Positions 26,259 through 34,756 of a DNA stretch of 64,000 nucleotides are shown in pieces (positions within the stretch are counted from its first letter, which is position 1; the number at the start of each line of letters is the position of its first letter). The stretch covers positions 1,302,001 through 1,366,000 of the forward strand of contig CAWAGH010000002.1 in NCBI GenBank assembly GCA_963781465.1, in the 5' to 3' direction. Made by a program: the position numbers and the translations under genes. The notes under the pieces are model-generated. The model was not told where the DNA came from, ran no database searches, and saw only the letters and a list, made by a program, of their open reading frames with translations. The stretch comes from Lapillicoccus sp963781465 (GTDB lineage Bacteria; Actinomycetota; Actinomycetes; Actinomycetales; Dermatophilaceae).

Positions 26259-26546
26259 GTGAGCCTGCCCTTCCGGTCGCGGGTGGAGCACGCCGCATAC
26301 CCCGTGCTCGACCGCCTCGAGCGACTCCCCCGCGTCATCCCGTTCCTCGCCGTCATCGCCCTGATCGTCGTAGGGATCCTCGTGCCGCGCTGGGGGTTCC
26401 TCGCGTCGGCCCTCGTCGCCGCCGGAGTGGCGTTCCTCGTCTACTACACGTGGCCGCGGCTCACCCTGCCCGAGCGGATGATGCGCCTCGCCGTGTTGGC
26501 GGTGATCACGGCGATCACCGTGGTGCAGGCGGTCCCGCGCGGCTGA
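26259..26546 (+). CDS. Small conserved membrane protein
   Basis: A 95-residue protein with three predicted membrane helices: IPFLAVIALIVVGILVP, FLASALVAAGVAFLVYY and LAVLAVITAITVVQAV. A basic, hydrophilic N-terminus of about 30 residues precedes them. The GTG start has TAGCCT 7 bases upstream, consistent with a leaderless mRNA. It is placed between glyS and the zinc-uptake operon; the Zur box lies between it and znuA, so it is outside that regulon. I do not recognise a function. Confidence 0.7.
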   Translation: MSLPFRSRVEHAAYPVLDRLERLPRVIPFLAVIALIVVGILVPRWGFLASALVAAGVAFLVYYTWPRLTLPERMMRLAVLAVITAITVVQAVPRG

Positions 26547-26554
26547 CGCGATTT

Positions 26555-26569
26555 TGACAATCATTCTCA
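26555..26569. promoter_or_regulatory. Zur box upstream of znuA
   Basis: TGACAATCATTCTCA matches the pseudopalindromic TGAnAATnATTnTCA core known for actinobacterial Zur/Fur-type sites. It lies 20-34 bases before the znuA ATG, over the likely promoter. The operon ends with a Fur-family gene, which supports zinc-dependent autoregulation. Confidence 0.85.
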
Positions 26570-26588
26570 TTCTGGGTACAAACGGGGT

Positions 26589-27545
26589 ATGCGTCGCGCC
26601 ACCGCCCTTGTCCTGCCAGCCCTGGCGGCGGCCGGACTGCTGTCCGCCTGCGGCTCCGGGTCGGTCGACGGGGCGACGTCCGGCGGCACCGCCGGGGGCA
26701 CGCTCTCGGTCGTGGCGTCGTTCTACCCGATCGAGTTCGCGGTCCAGCAGGTCGGCGGCGACCACGTCGCGGTCACCAGCCTGACCAAGCCCGGCGCCGA
26801 GCCGCACGACGTCGAGCTGAGCCCGCAGGACGTCGCCAAGGTCGCCGAGGCGGGCCTGGTGGTCTACGCCAAGGGGTTCCAACCGGCCGTCGACACCGCG
26901 GTCGACCAGGAGGGCAGCCAGCACGCCTTCGACGTGGCCCCCGTCGCGAACCTCGACCTTGCCGCCCCGCCCGAGGCCGAGTCGGACGGCGACACGCATA
27001 CCGCCGCCCCGCAGGACGCCGCCGCCGCCAGGGATCCACACTTCTGGCTCGACCCCCAGCGCTACGCGGCCGTCGCGACCGCCATCGGCCAGCGGCTCGG
27101 CCAGGCCGACCCGGCCAACGCGGCGACCTACACCCAGAACGCCAAGGCCTTCACCGACCAGCTCGGCGCGCTCGACGCCGAGTTCCGCACGACCCTCGCG
27201 TCGTGCACCCGCAAGGACCTCGTGACGAGCCACGCCGCCTTCGGCTACCTCAGCGAGCGCTACGGCTTCACCCAGGTCCCGATCGCCGGCCTGTCCCCCG
27301 ACGTCGAGCCGTCCGCCGCGCAGCTCGCGCAGGTCGCGGACTTCGTGAAGACCCACGGCGTCACGACGATCTACGCGGAGACGCTGGTGGAGCCCGCCTT
27401 CGCCGAGACGGTCGCCAAGAGCACCGGTGCCCACCTGGCCACGCTCGACCCGATCGAGGGACTCACCATCACCTCCGCGGGCCACGACTACCTTGAGGTG
27501 ATGCGGTCCAACCTCGCCACGCTCAAGGCCGGCCAGGGCTGCTGA
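26589..27545 (+). CDS. znuA: Zinc ABC transporter substrate-binding lipoprotein
   Basis: Cluster A-I metal-binding protein, 318 residues. The signal sequence ends in LLSAC (lipobox). The fold is recognised from LSVVASFYPIEFAVQQVGGD, GAEPHDVELSPQDVAKV with a metal-ligand His, and TSHAAFGYLSERYG with the next His. IYAETLVEP leads to a Glu/Asp region near the end. Between residues about 125 and 145 is a short loop with DTHTAAP, poorer in His than in many ZnuA proteins. A Zur box precedes it, so zinc is the likely substrate. Translation is coupled to znuC by TGATG. Confidence 0.93.
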   Translation: MRRATALVLPALAAAGLLSACGSGSVDGATSGGTAGGTLSVVASFYPIEFAVQQVGGDHVAVTSLTKPGAEPHDVELSPQDVAKVAEAGLVVYAKGFQPAVDTAVDQEGSQHAFDVAPVANLDLAAPPEAESDGDTHTAAPQDAAAARDPHFWLDPQRYAAVATAIGQRLGQADPANAATYTQNAKAFTDQLGALDAEFRTTLASCTRKDLVTSHAAFGYLSERYGFTQVPIAGLSPDVEPSAAQLAQVADFVKTHGVTTIYAETLVEPAFAETVAKSTGAHLATLDPIEGLTITSAGHDYLEVMRSNLATLKAGQGC

Positions 27546-28375
27546 TGAGCGCCGCCGCGACGTCGGTCGAGCCGATCGTCTCCCTGCGGAGGGCGACGTT
27601 CGGGTATGCGGACAACGCCGTGGTCCGCCACGTCACCCTCGACGTGTTCCCCGGCGAGGTCGTGGCGATCCTCGGCCCGAACGGCGCCGGGAAGTCGACC
27701 ATCGTCAAGGGGCTGCTCGGCCTCAGCGACCAGCTCGGCGGCGAGGTCCTGCTGTTCGGCACCCCGCTCGACCGGTTCGGGCGTACCGGAGACCACGCCC
27801 GCCTCGGGTACGTACCGCAGCGCCACACGCTCTCCGGATCGGTCCGTGCGACCGCCGAGGAGATCGTCGCCACCGGACGGCTCGTGCGGCAGTCCTGGTT
27901 CGGGCGGCCGTCCGCCACCGACCGGCAGGTCATCGCCCGCGCGCTCGACATCGTCGGCCTCGCCGACCGCGCCGGGACCGACGTCAGCACCCTCTCCGGA
28001 GGGCAGCAGCGCCGGGTGCTCATCGCCCGCGCGCTCGCCGCGCAGCCCGACGTCCTGCTCATGGACGAGCCGACCGCCGGGGTCGACACGGCCAACCAGC
28101 ACGTCCTCGCCGAGGTGCTCGGCCGACTGGCAGCGCAGGGCGTGACGATGCTCGTCGTCACGCACGAGATGGACGCCTTCGTCGAGGTCGTGACCCGCGT
28201 GGTCGTCGTCGACCGCGGCGGCGTCGTCTTCGACGGGCCGCGCGACGTGTTCATCGCGCGGGAGGCCGAGGTCCTGCACGAGCACCACAGCCACCACCAC
28301 GACCACGAGCTGTACGACTCGCGGCCGTCCCTGACTGGCAACGCCGAGTCCGGGCCCACCGGGAGAGCGCCGTGA
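27545..28375 (+). CDS. znuC: Zinc ABC transporter ATPase
   Basis: A 276-residue ATPase. Walker A is GPNGAGKST, the signature is LSGGQQRRVLIARAL, Walker B is VLLMDEPTAGVD and the switch His is in VVTHEMDAF. The C-terminal tail contains EHHSHHHDHE, a short His cluster unusual on the ATPase. It might buffer zinc at the cytoplasmic mouth of the transporter. It overlaps znuA by one base and znuB by four bases. Confidence 0.94.
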   Translation: MSAAATSVEPIVSLRRATFGYADNAVVRHVTLDVFPGEVVAILGPNGAGKSTIVKGLLGLSDQLGGEVLLFGTPLDRFGRTGDHARLGYVPQRHTLSGSVRATAEEIVATGRLVRQSWFGRPSATDRQVIARALDIVGLADRAGTDVSTLSGGQQRRVLIARALAAQPDVLLMDEPTAGVDTANQHVLAEVLGRLAAQGVTMLVVTHEMDAFVEVVTRVVVVDRGGVVFDGPRDVFIAREAEVLHEHHSHHHDHELYDSRPSLTGNAESGPTGRAP

Positions 28376-29403
28376 CCGAGCTGCTCTCGTACGACTTCAT
28401 GCAGCGGGCCCTGCTGGCCGCCGTTCTCGTCGGCCTGGTCGCCCCGCTGGTCGGCGTCTTCCTCGTCCAGCGCCGGCTGTCCCTGATCGGCGACGGGATG
28501 GGCCACGTCGCCCTCGCGGGGGTCGCCGTCGGGCTGCTGACCAACGTCGCGCCCGTCTGGACGGCGCTCGTCGCGGCCGTCCTCGCGGCCGTGGCCATCG
28601 AGCTGATCCGGGCCTCGGGCCGCACCCAGGGCGACGTCGCCCTCGCCGTGATCTTCTACGGCGGCATCGCCGCCGGCGTCGTCATCATCAGCAAGTCGTC
28701 GCAGGGCACGCCGGCCAACCTCACCGCATACCTCTTCGGCGCCATCACCACCGTGAAGGCCTCGGACCTCTGGGTGTTCGCCGTGCTCGCGGTGCTCGTC
28801 ATCCTCACCACCTGGCTGCTGCGTCCGCGCCTCTTCGCGGTGGCCAGCGACGAGGAGTATGCGCAGGCGATGGGGATGCCGGTCCTCGCCCTCAACATCG
28901 CCCTGGCGGTGCTCACCGCCGTGACCGTCGTCGTCTCGATGCGGATCGTCGGCCTGCTCCTGATCAGCGCCCTGATGATCGTGCCGGTCGCCGCGGCGCA
29001 GCTGTTCGGGTCGTCGTTCCGCGCCACGATGCGCTGGGCCGTCGTCATCGGACTGATGTGCTCGGTCGGCGGCGTCGTCGTCTCCTACGAGGCGGACACC
29101 CCGTCGGGCGGCACGATCGTCGTCCTCGCCATCCTCGTGTTCGTCGCGGCGTCGGTCGGCCGGGCCGTGGTCACCCGGGTCCGCGCGAAGCAGCACGAGC
29201 GGGCCGAGACCCACGCCCACGAGCACGGACCCCAGTGCGGCCACCCGGCGGTGGCCCACCACGGTCACGTGGACTACCTCCACGACGGCCACCGCCACGC
29301 ACCGCACGAGGGTCACTACGACGAGCACGACGGGGTACACGCCGCCGCCGAGCCGGCCCCAGCAGCCGGTGCACCGGCGTCCGAGAAGGCGGGGCAGCCG
29401 TGA
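28372..29403 (+). CDS. znuB: Zinc ABC transporter permease with His-rich tail
   Basis: An ABC-3 family permease, 343 residues. Eight or so hydrophobic helices occupy residues 10-265. Conserved parts are GVFLVQRRLSLIGDGMGHVA near the start and VVSMRIVGLLLISALMIVPVAAAQL. The last roughly 75 residues are very rich in His and acidic residues, with HAHEHGPQCGHP and HDGHRHAPHEGHYDEHDG. This presumably cytoplasmic tail could bind zinc. It has a GTG start overlapping znuC, and its stop overlaps the zur start. Confidence 0.94.
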   Translation: MTELLSYDFMQRALLAAVLVGLVAPLVGVFLVQRRLSLIGDGMGHVALAGVAVGLLTNVAPVWTALVAAVLAAVAIELIRASGRTQGDVALAVIFYGGIAAGVVIISKSSQGTPANLTAYLFGAITTVKASDLWVFAVLAVLVILTTWLLRPRLFAVASDEEYAQAMGMPVLALNIALAVLTAVTVVVSMRIVGLLLISALMIVPVAAAQLFGSSFRATMRWAVVIGLMCSVGGVVVSYEADTPSGGTIVVLAILVFVAASVGRAVVTRVRAKQHERAETHAHEHGPQCGHPAVAHHGHVDYLHDGHRHAPHEGHYDEHDGVHAAAEPAPAAGAPASEKAGQP

Positions 29404-29804
29404 CCGGCCTGGCCAGCCAGCCGCGCCGGCTCACCCGGCAGCAGGCCGCCGTGGCCGACGCCCTCGGCGGGGCGGACGACTTCACGTCCGCCCAGGACCT
29501 GCACGCCCGGCTGCGCAGCGAGGGCCACAAGGTCGGCCTGGCCACGGTCTACCGCGCCCTGCAGACCCTCGCGGACCAGGGTCAGGTCGATGTCCTGCGT
29601 ACCGACGAGGGTGAGTCCGTGTACCGCCGGTGCAGCACCGGTGCGCACCACCACCACCTGGTCTGCCGATCCTGTGGACGGACCGTCGAGGTCGAAGGGC
29701 CCACGGTCGAGCGGTGGGCCGACGCGGTCAGCGCGGAGCACGGATTCCGCGACGTCACGCACACGCTGGAGATCTTCGGGACCTGCTCCGACTGCGCGCC
29801 CTGA
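29400..29804 (+). CDS. zur: Fur-family zinc uptake regulator
   Basis: A 134-residue Fur-family repressor. The winged helix includes RLTRQQAAVADALGGADDFT and KVGLATVYRALQTL. Metal sites are visible: the structural pair HHLVCRSCGRTVEV and FGTCSDC, and the regulatory His stretch GAHHHHLVC. Position at the end of the znuACB operon, which starts with a Zur box, makes Zur the best name. GTG start with four-base overlap to znuB. Confidence 0.93.
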   Translation: MTGLASQPRRLTRQQAAVADALGGADDFTSAQDLHARLRSEGHKVGLATVYRALQTLADQGQVDVLRTDEGESVYRRCSTGAHHHHLVCRSCGRTVEVEGPTVERWADAVSAEHGFRDVTHTLEIFGTCSDCAP

Positions 29805-29829
29805 CCCCGTCCCCACCGCACCGTCCCGC

Positions 29830-29886
29830 CGATAGGCCAGCTTCTGTCCCCATTCGACGCAAATGACGACAGATGTTGGCCTCTCG
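29830..29886. terminator. Imperfect stem-loop between zur and the GH3 gene
   Basis: AGGCCAGCTTCTGTC (29834-29848) pairs imperfectly with GACAGATGTTGGCCT near 29868-29882. It sits between convergent stops and is a probable bidirectional terminator. No other feature is visible in the 121-base gap. Confidence 0.45.
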
Positions 29887-29925
29887 GCGAGCGGGGGGCA
29901 GTGGTGGTCGGGCGGAGGCTCGCGG

Positions 29926-32154
29926 TTACTCGCCGCCGGACAGGAGGGCCTCCAGCTGCTCGGGGGTGACGTCGACGCCGGGGAAGCTGGCTATCCGCCC
30001 GATCGGGAACGACCCCACCACCTTGAGCAGCCCGTCCCCCTCGCCGCCGAGGAACCGACCGAGGGCCTGCCGGAGCGCGGGCCCGCGGACCGGATCCTCG
30101 AGGGCCTCGGCGACGGGGGTGTCGGCGGTGACCGGCATGATGACCTCGTCACCCTCGATCGTCACTGAGGCGCGGCCACGCAGGTCGCGGCTCGAGGCCC
30201 CGACCTCGACGACGTACTCACCGGTCTCCGTGATCCAGCCGCCCACCCGGGTGTCGTAGTAGGCGAGGTCGTCGCGCGTCACCCGCAGCTCGACGGTGAC
30301 CGACTCCCCCGCCGGCACCCAGACCCGTTCGAACGCCGCCAGCTCGCGCTGCGGACGCACCACCGACGAACCCGGCACCGACGCATACAGCTGGACCACC
30401 TCGTGGCCGTCGCGGACACCGGCGTTGGTGACGGTGACGTGCGCGACCACGCCACCGGCGTCCGGTACCACGGCGAGGTCGGCGTACTCGAACCTCGTGT
30501 AGGAGAGCCCGTGCCCGAACGGGAACGAGACCGCGACGTCGCGCGCGTCGAACCACCGGTACCCGACGAACAGCCCCTCGCCGTAGCGCACATGCCCGTG
30601 CTCGCCCGGGAAGTCGAGGTAGGCGGGGGTGTCCTGAAGGCGCAGCGGAACCGTCTCGGCGAGCCGACCCGAGGGGTTGACCGCGCCGTACAGGACGTCG
30701 GCCACCGCCGAGCCGCCGGCCTGGCCGAGCAGCCACCCCTCGAGGAGCGCCGGAACCCGCTCGGCGAAGCCCGCGACCCGGACCACTCCTCCGTTGGCCA
30801 GGACGACGACGGTCCGCGGGTTGGCCGCCCCGACGGCGTCCAGCAGCGCGAGCTGGTCGGCGGGCAGCTCGATGTCCTCGCGGTCGAAGCCCTCCGACTC
30901 GTCGGCGTCGGGCAGCCCCAGGAAGACGACGGCGACGTCCGCGTCGGCCGCCGCCGCCACCGCGTCGGCGACGGGATCCGACCCGGCGTCCGGCGCGCCC
31001 TCGAGCACGAAACCGGGGGCGAACGCGACCTCGCCGGTTGCCACGTCCCGGATCGCGTCCAGCGCGCAGTCGACTCGCGTGGGGTTGATGTGCGAGCTGC
31101 CGGCGCCCTGGTAACGCGGCGTCCGTGCGAACTCGCCGATGACGGCGACACGCGTCTCGGGAGCGAGCGGAAGGACGTGATTCTCGTTGCGCAGCAACAC
31201 GATTCCCGCCGCTGCTGCCTCCCGGGCCAGAGCGTGATGAGCGTCCGCGTCGTAGGTCGCGTCCGGCTGGCGCGCAGCAAGCACCCGGTCGACGAGGTGC
31301 GCCACGCGGCCGGCGGTCGTGTCGAGGACCGACTCGTCGAGCCGTCCATCCTCGACCGCGGCGACGAGCTGCGCGTCGGTCCGGCCTCCGCTGGCCGGCA
31401 TCTCCAGGTCCAGTCCGGCCGCGACGCCGGCAACCCGGTCGTTGACCGCGCCCCAGTCGGACATCACGAGGCCCTCGAAGCCCCACTCGTCGCGGAGCAC
31501 CGTCGTCAGGAGCCACGGGTTCTCCGACGCATACACGCCGTTCACCCGGTTGTACGAGCACATCACCGTCCACGGGTGGGCGGCCTGGACGACCCGCAGG
31601 AACCCGCGCAGGTAGATCTCGCGCAACGGCCGCTCGTCGATGTCGGCGCTGACCCGGAGCCGGTCGGTCTCCTGGTTGTTCGCCGCGAAGTGCTTCAAGG
31701 AGGCGCCCACGCCCTGGCTCTGCAGCCCGCGCACCAGGGCCGCGCCCAGGACGCCGCTGACCAGCGGGTCCTCGGACAGGTACTCGAAGTTGCGACCGCA
31801 GAGCGGCGAGCGCTTGATGTTGATCCCCGGGCCGAGCAGCACGCCGACCCCCTCGGCCTGCGCCTCCGCGCCGAGCGCGGCGCCGACTCGCTCGACCAGC
31901 GCGGCGTCCCAGGTGGACCCGAGGGTGACGGCCGGCGGGAAGCAGGTCGCGGGCACGCTGTCGTGCAGGCCGAGGTGGTCGCCGGTGGTGGCCTGTTTGC
32001 GGACCCCGTGCGGACCGTCGGTGAGCATGATCGACGGCACGCCCGGGACCGCCTTGGTCGTCCAGAAGCCGGCACCGCTGGTCAGCGAGGCCTTCTGCTC
32101 CAGGGTCAGGGCCGCCACAGCGGTCTGCGCGTCGGTCGGGCGCGTGGTGGTCAT
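29926..32154 (-). CDS. Glycoside hydrolase family 3 beta-glucosidase
   Basis: A 742-residue cytoplasmic (no signal peptide) GH3 enzyme. The (alpha/beta)8 domain begins EQKASLTSGAGFWTTKAV and contains the nucleophile Asp in GLVMSDWGAVNDR near residue 234. The middle domain has FLGLPDADESEGFDREDIEL, carrying the second-domain acid region. A fibronectin-III-like domain follows (SYTRFEYADL through VELRVTRDDLAYYDTR). The last 75 residues form an extra domain after the Fn3 module. Likely action is release of glucose from short beta-glucosides taken up by the cell. The gene follows the FGE gene by 25 bases. Confidence 0.93.
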   Translation of the reverse strand: MTTTRPTDAQTAVAALTLEQKASLTSGAGFWTTKAVPGVPSIMLTDGPHGVRKQATTGDHLGLHDSVPATCFPPAVTLGSTWDAALVERVGAALGAEAQAEGVGVLLGPGINIKRSPLCGRNFEYLSEDPLVSGVLGAALVRGLQSQGVGASLKHFAANNQETDRLRVSADIDERPLREIYLRGFLRVVQAAHPWTVMCSYNRVNGVYASENPWLLTTVLRDEWGFEGLVMSDWGAVNDRVAGVAAGLDLEMPASGGRTDAQLVAAVEDGRLDESVLDTTAGRVAHLVDRVLAARQPDATYDADAHHALAREAAAAGIVLLRNENHVLPLAPETRVAVIGEFARTPRYQGAGSSHINPTRVDCALDAIRDVATGEVAFAPGFVLEGAPDAGSDPVADAVAAAADADVAVVFLGLPDADESEGFDREDIELPADQLALLDAVGAANPRTVVVLANGGVVRVAGFAERVPALLEGWLLGQAGGSAVADVLYGAVNPSGRLAETVPLRLQDTPAYLDFPGEHGHVRYGEGLFVGYRWFDARDVAVSFPFGHGLSYTRFEYADLAVVPDAGGVVAHVTVTNAGVRDGHEVVQLYASVPGSSVVRPQRELAAFERVWVPAGESVTVELRVTRDDLAYYDTRVGGWITETGEYVVEVGASSRDLRGRASVTIEGDEVIMPVTADTPVAEALEDPVRGPALRQALGRFLGGEGDGLLKVVGSFPIGRIASFPGVDVTPEQLEALLSGGE

Positions 32155-32179
32155 GGGCGGTCTCCTGTGGGTGTCGAGG

Positions 32180-33190
32180 TCAGGTGGGGAGGGCGACGGT
32201 CCGGAAACCGGCGTTGCCCATCGAGGAGTCGGGGGTGTTGGACGACCGCGCGGCGTTGCGGTAGCGGTTGCAGTACGAGTCGTGGCACAGGTAGGAGCCG
32301 CCGCGCATCGCGCGTTGCTGACCCTGCGCCGGGCCGGTCGGGTCCTGCGTCGGACCCGTCACGTAGTAGCGCGGATCCCACCAGTCCGCGCACCACTCCC
32401 AGACGTTGCCGATGGTCTGCCACAGGCCGTAGTCGTTGGGCTGGAAGGTGCGCACCGGGGCGGTGGTGAGGAACCCGTCGTCGAGCGAGTTCTCCACCGG
32501 GAACCGCCCCTGCCAGATGTTGCAGTGCTCCGGGCCGTCCAGCGCGTCGCCCCATGGGTACCGCCGGCGGGCCCGACCGCCGCGCGAGGCGCATTCCCAC
32601 TGCGCCTCGGTGGGCAGGGCGCGTCCGGCCCAGGAGCAGTAGGCCTGGGCGTCGTTCCAGCTGACGTGGACCACCGGGTGGTCGTCGAGGCCGGCGAGAT
32701 CCGAGTGGGGCCCGCCGGGGTGGTGCCAGTCGGCGCCGTAGACCCCGACCCACCACGGCGTCCCCCCGGCCGGTCCCATCACCGCCTCGGGCGGGGCCGC
32801 CACGACGAGATGGAACACCGCGGAGAACCCGAAGGTCTCGGCCTCGGTGCGGAACCCCGTGTCGGCAACGAACCGCGCGAAGTCGGCGTTCGTCACCGAC
32901 GTGGCGTCGATCGAGTAGGCCGCGACGGCGACCTCGTGGACGGGTCCCTCACCGTCGGCCCACTTGCCGTCGCTGTGCGCGTCACCCATCGCGAACACCT
33001 GTGCAGGGACGGCGCACTGCCGGACGGTATGCCGGTCGGGCGCCGCGCCCCTGGAGGCCCCCGTCATCGAGGTGGCCGAGAGCGACAGCCCTTCGGCCGG
33101 GTGCCCTTCACCGCCCGCACGAGCGGGCGCACAGCACCCGTGCTCGTGCGGAGCGACCGGCTCGGAACCGGCGGCGTCGGGAACGCGCAT
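32180..33190 (-). CDS. Formylglycine-generating enzyme
   Basis: A SUMF1/FGE-sulfatase family oxidase, 336 residues, that converts a Cys in CxPxR of sulfatases to formylglycine using copper and O2. The active-site Cys pair is in GGSYLCHDSYCNRYR near residue 310. The N-terminal GHGCCAP-type motif is represented by HEHGCCAPAR, common in actinobacterial homologues. DGEGPVHEVAVAAYSIDAT, LPTEAQWECASRGG and IGNVWEWCADWW are family landmarks. No sulfatase is encoded in the window, so the client protein lies elsewhere. It is co-directional with the GH3 gene. Confidence 0.93.
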   Translation of the reverse strand: MRVPDAAGSEPVAPHEHGCCAPARAGGEGHPAEGLSLSATSMTGASRGAAPDRHTVRQCAVPAQVFAMGDAHSDGKWADGEGPVHEVAVAAYSIDATSVTNADFARFVADTGFRTEAETFGFSAVFHLVVAAPPEAVMGPAGGTPWWVGVYGADWHHPGGPHSDLAGLDDHPVVHVSWNDAQAYCSWAGRALPTEAQWECASRGGRARRRYPWGDALDGPEHCNIWQGRFPVENSLDDGFLTTAPVRTFQPNDYGLWQTIGNVWEWCADWWDPRYYVTGPTQDPTGPAQGQQRAMRGGSYLCHDSYCNRYRNAARSSNTPDSSMGNAGFRTVALPT

Positions 33191-33247
33191 ACGGCGAGTC
33201 CATCACGGACCACCAGCCTCGCGGAACGGCTGTCCTACCGTGGGCGC

Positions 33248-34729
33248 GTGACCACCGACGCCGCGAACGCTCCCGAGGTCGACACCGCAGCCGGTCGGGT
33301 CCGCGGCTCCTGGCGCGGGTCGTCGGCCGCCTTCCTCGGCATCCCCTTCGCCGAACCGCCGGTCGGCGACCTGCGGTTCGCCCCCCCGGTACCGGCGCGG
33401 GCATGGATCGGTGTCCGCGACGCGACCGAGCACGGCCCGACCGCACAACGGACCGCGCTCTCCGAGATCACCCTCATTCCCGAGCCATCGATCCCGGGCG
33501 AGTCGACGCTCAACGCCGACGTCTACACGCCGTCACCCGAGACCCGACCCGGTCTGCCGGTACTCGTATGGATCCACGGCGGCGGGTTCGTGGCCGGGTC
33601 GCCGGCGAGTCCCTGGTACGACGGCCGGTCCTTCAACCGGGATGGCGTCGTGACGGTATGCGTGTCGTACCGGCTCGGGTTCGACGGGTTCGGCTGGATC
33701 GAGGGCGCACCGTCCAACCGGGCGGTTCGGGACTGGCTGCTGGCCCTGGAGTGGGTTCGGACCAACATCACCGCGTTCGGGGGCGACCCCTCGCGGGTCA
33801 CCATCGCCGGGCAGTCCGCCGGCGGCGGCGCCGCGCTCACGCTGCTCGGGATGGAGGCCGCCCAGCACCTCTTCGCCCGGGTCTACAGCCTCTCCGGAGC
33901 GGTCGCCGACGTCCCCGAGTCGAGGGCCCGCGGTCTGGCGCAGCGCCTGGCCGAGCGGGCCGGCGTGGAACCGACACTCGACGGGTTCGGCTCCGTCCCC
34001 GAAGGCCGGCTGCTCGAGCTGCAGAACGGCCTGTCGGCGTCCGACGAGTCGGACGGCTCCGGCCAGCCGAACGACCCGCTGGCCCGACTGGCCGCCCTCG
34101 AGAACGGCCTGACCTTCGGACCCGTCCTCGACGGGGACCTGGTCCGGCGGCCGACGCTTGAGTCCTTGCGACTCGGCATCGGCGCGGACAAGGAGCTCGT
34201 CGCCGGCGCCACCGAGGACGAGTTTCCCATCGGACTCGACGAGGCCGCCCGGGTCCTGGACGGCCTGCCGGCGTCGGCCGTCCTCGAGCGGGCCGGGCTC
34301 GGCGGACCCGCCCTCGGCGCGTATCTCGAGGCGCACCAAGGGTTCCCGACGTCGCGGGTGGTCCAGGACCTCCTCACCGACCGGGTGTTCCGGAGCCTCG
34401 CGCTGGTGGCCGCCGACGCTCGGCCGGACGGGCGAACATGGCTCTACCGGTTCGGTTTCGTGTCGCCGACGATGCACGCGGCCATCCACTGCATCGACGT
34501 GCCGTTCTGGTTCGACTGTCTCGGCTCCGACCGCGTCACGGCGCTCACCGGACCCGAGCCTCCGCAGACCCTGGCCGACGAGGTGCACGGGGCCGCTGTC
34601 CGGTTCGTCGCCACAGGCCACCCCGGTTGGCCCGCCCACTCCCGCGCGCGCGGCGAGGTCATGCGGTTCGGCGATCCGTCCCGGGTCGTCGACGACGGGT
34701 ATCGGGACGTGCGGCCGCTGCTCGGCTGA
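33248..34729 (+). CDS. Type-B carboxylesterase
   Basis: A 493-residue serine esterase of the carboxylesterase/para-nitrobenzyl esterase family. The GTG at 33248 has TACCGT 6 bases upstream, so it looks leaderless; the longer upstream frame is antisense to the FGE and GH3 genes. The nucleophile is in IAGQSAGGGAAL. The oxyanion motif is VLVWIHGGGFVAGS. The acid is probably Glu in ATEDEFPIG and the base is His in AAIHCIDVPFWFDC. FLGIPFAEPPVGDLRF is the typical N-terminal block. It is divergent from the FGE gene with a 57-base gap. Confidence 0.92.
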   Translation: MTTDAANAPEVDTAAGRVRGSWRGSSAAFLGIPFAEPPVGDLRFAPPVPARAWIGVRDATEHGPTAQRTALSEITLIPEPSIPGESTLNADVYTPSPETRPGLPVLVWIHGGGFVAGSPASPWYDGRSFNRDGVVTVCVSYRLGFDGFGWIEGAPSNRAVRDWLLALEWVRTNITAFGGDPSRVTIAGQSAGGGAALTLLGMEAAQHLFARVYSLSGAVADVPESRARGLAQRLAERAGVEPTLDGFGSVPEGRLLELQNGLSASDESDGSGQPNDPLARLAALENGLTFGPVLDGDLVRRPTLESLRLGIGADKELVAGATEDEFPIGLDEAARVLDGLPASAVLERAGLGGPALGAYLEAHQGFPTSRVVQDLLTDRVFRSLALVAADARPDGRTWLYRFGFVSPTMHAAIHCIDVPFWFDCLGSDRVTALTGPEPPQTLADEVHGAAVRFVATGHPGWPAHSRARGEVMRFGDPSRVVDDGYRDVRPLLG

Positions 34730-34756
34730 CCCTCCTCACCGGTGAGGGCCTCAGCC
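34724..34756. terminator. Convergent-gene hairpin
   Basis: GGCTGACCCTCCTCACC (34724-34740) mirrors GGTGAGGGCCTCAGCC (34741-34756). The centre CCTCACCGGTGAGG is a perfect palindrome. It overlaps the stops of both convergent genes and is the obvious bidirectional terminator. Confidence 0.65.

Noticed and set aside
31640..33247. A very long plus-strand open frame continuous with the carboxylesterase.
   Set aside because: It is antisense to the clearly coding GH3 and FGE genes and its translation is Arg/Pro/Val-rich filler. The esterase start at 33248 has a -10 box and family N-terminus.
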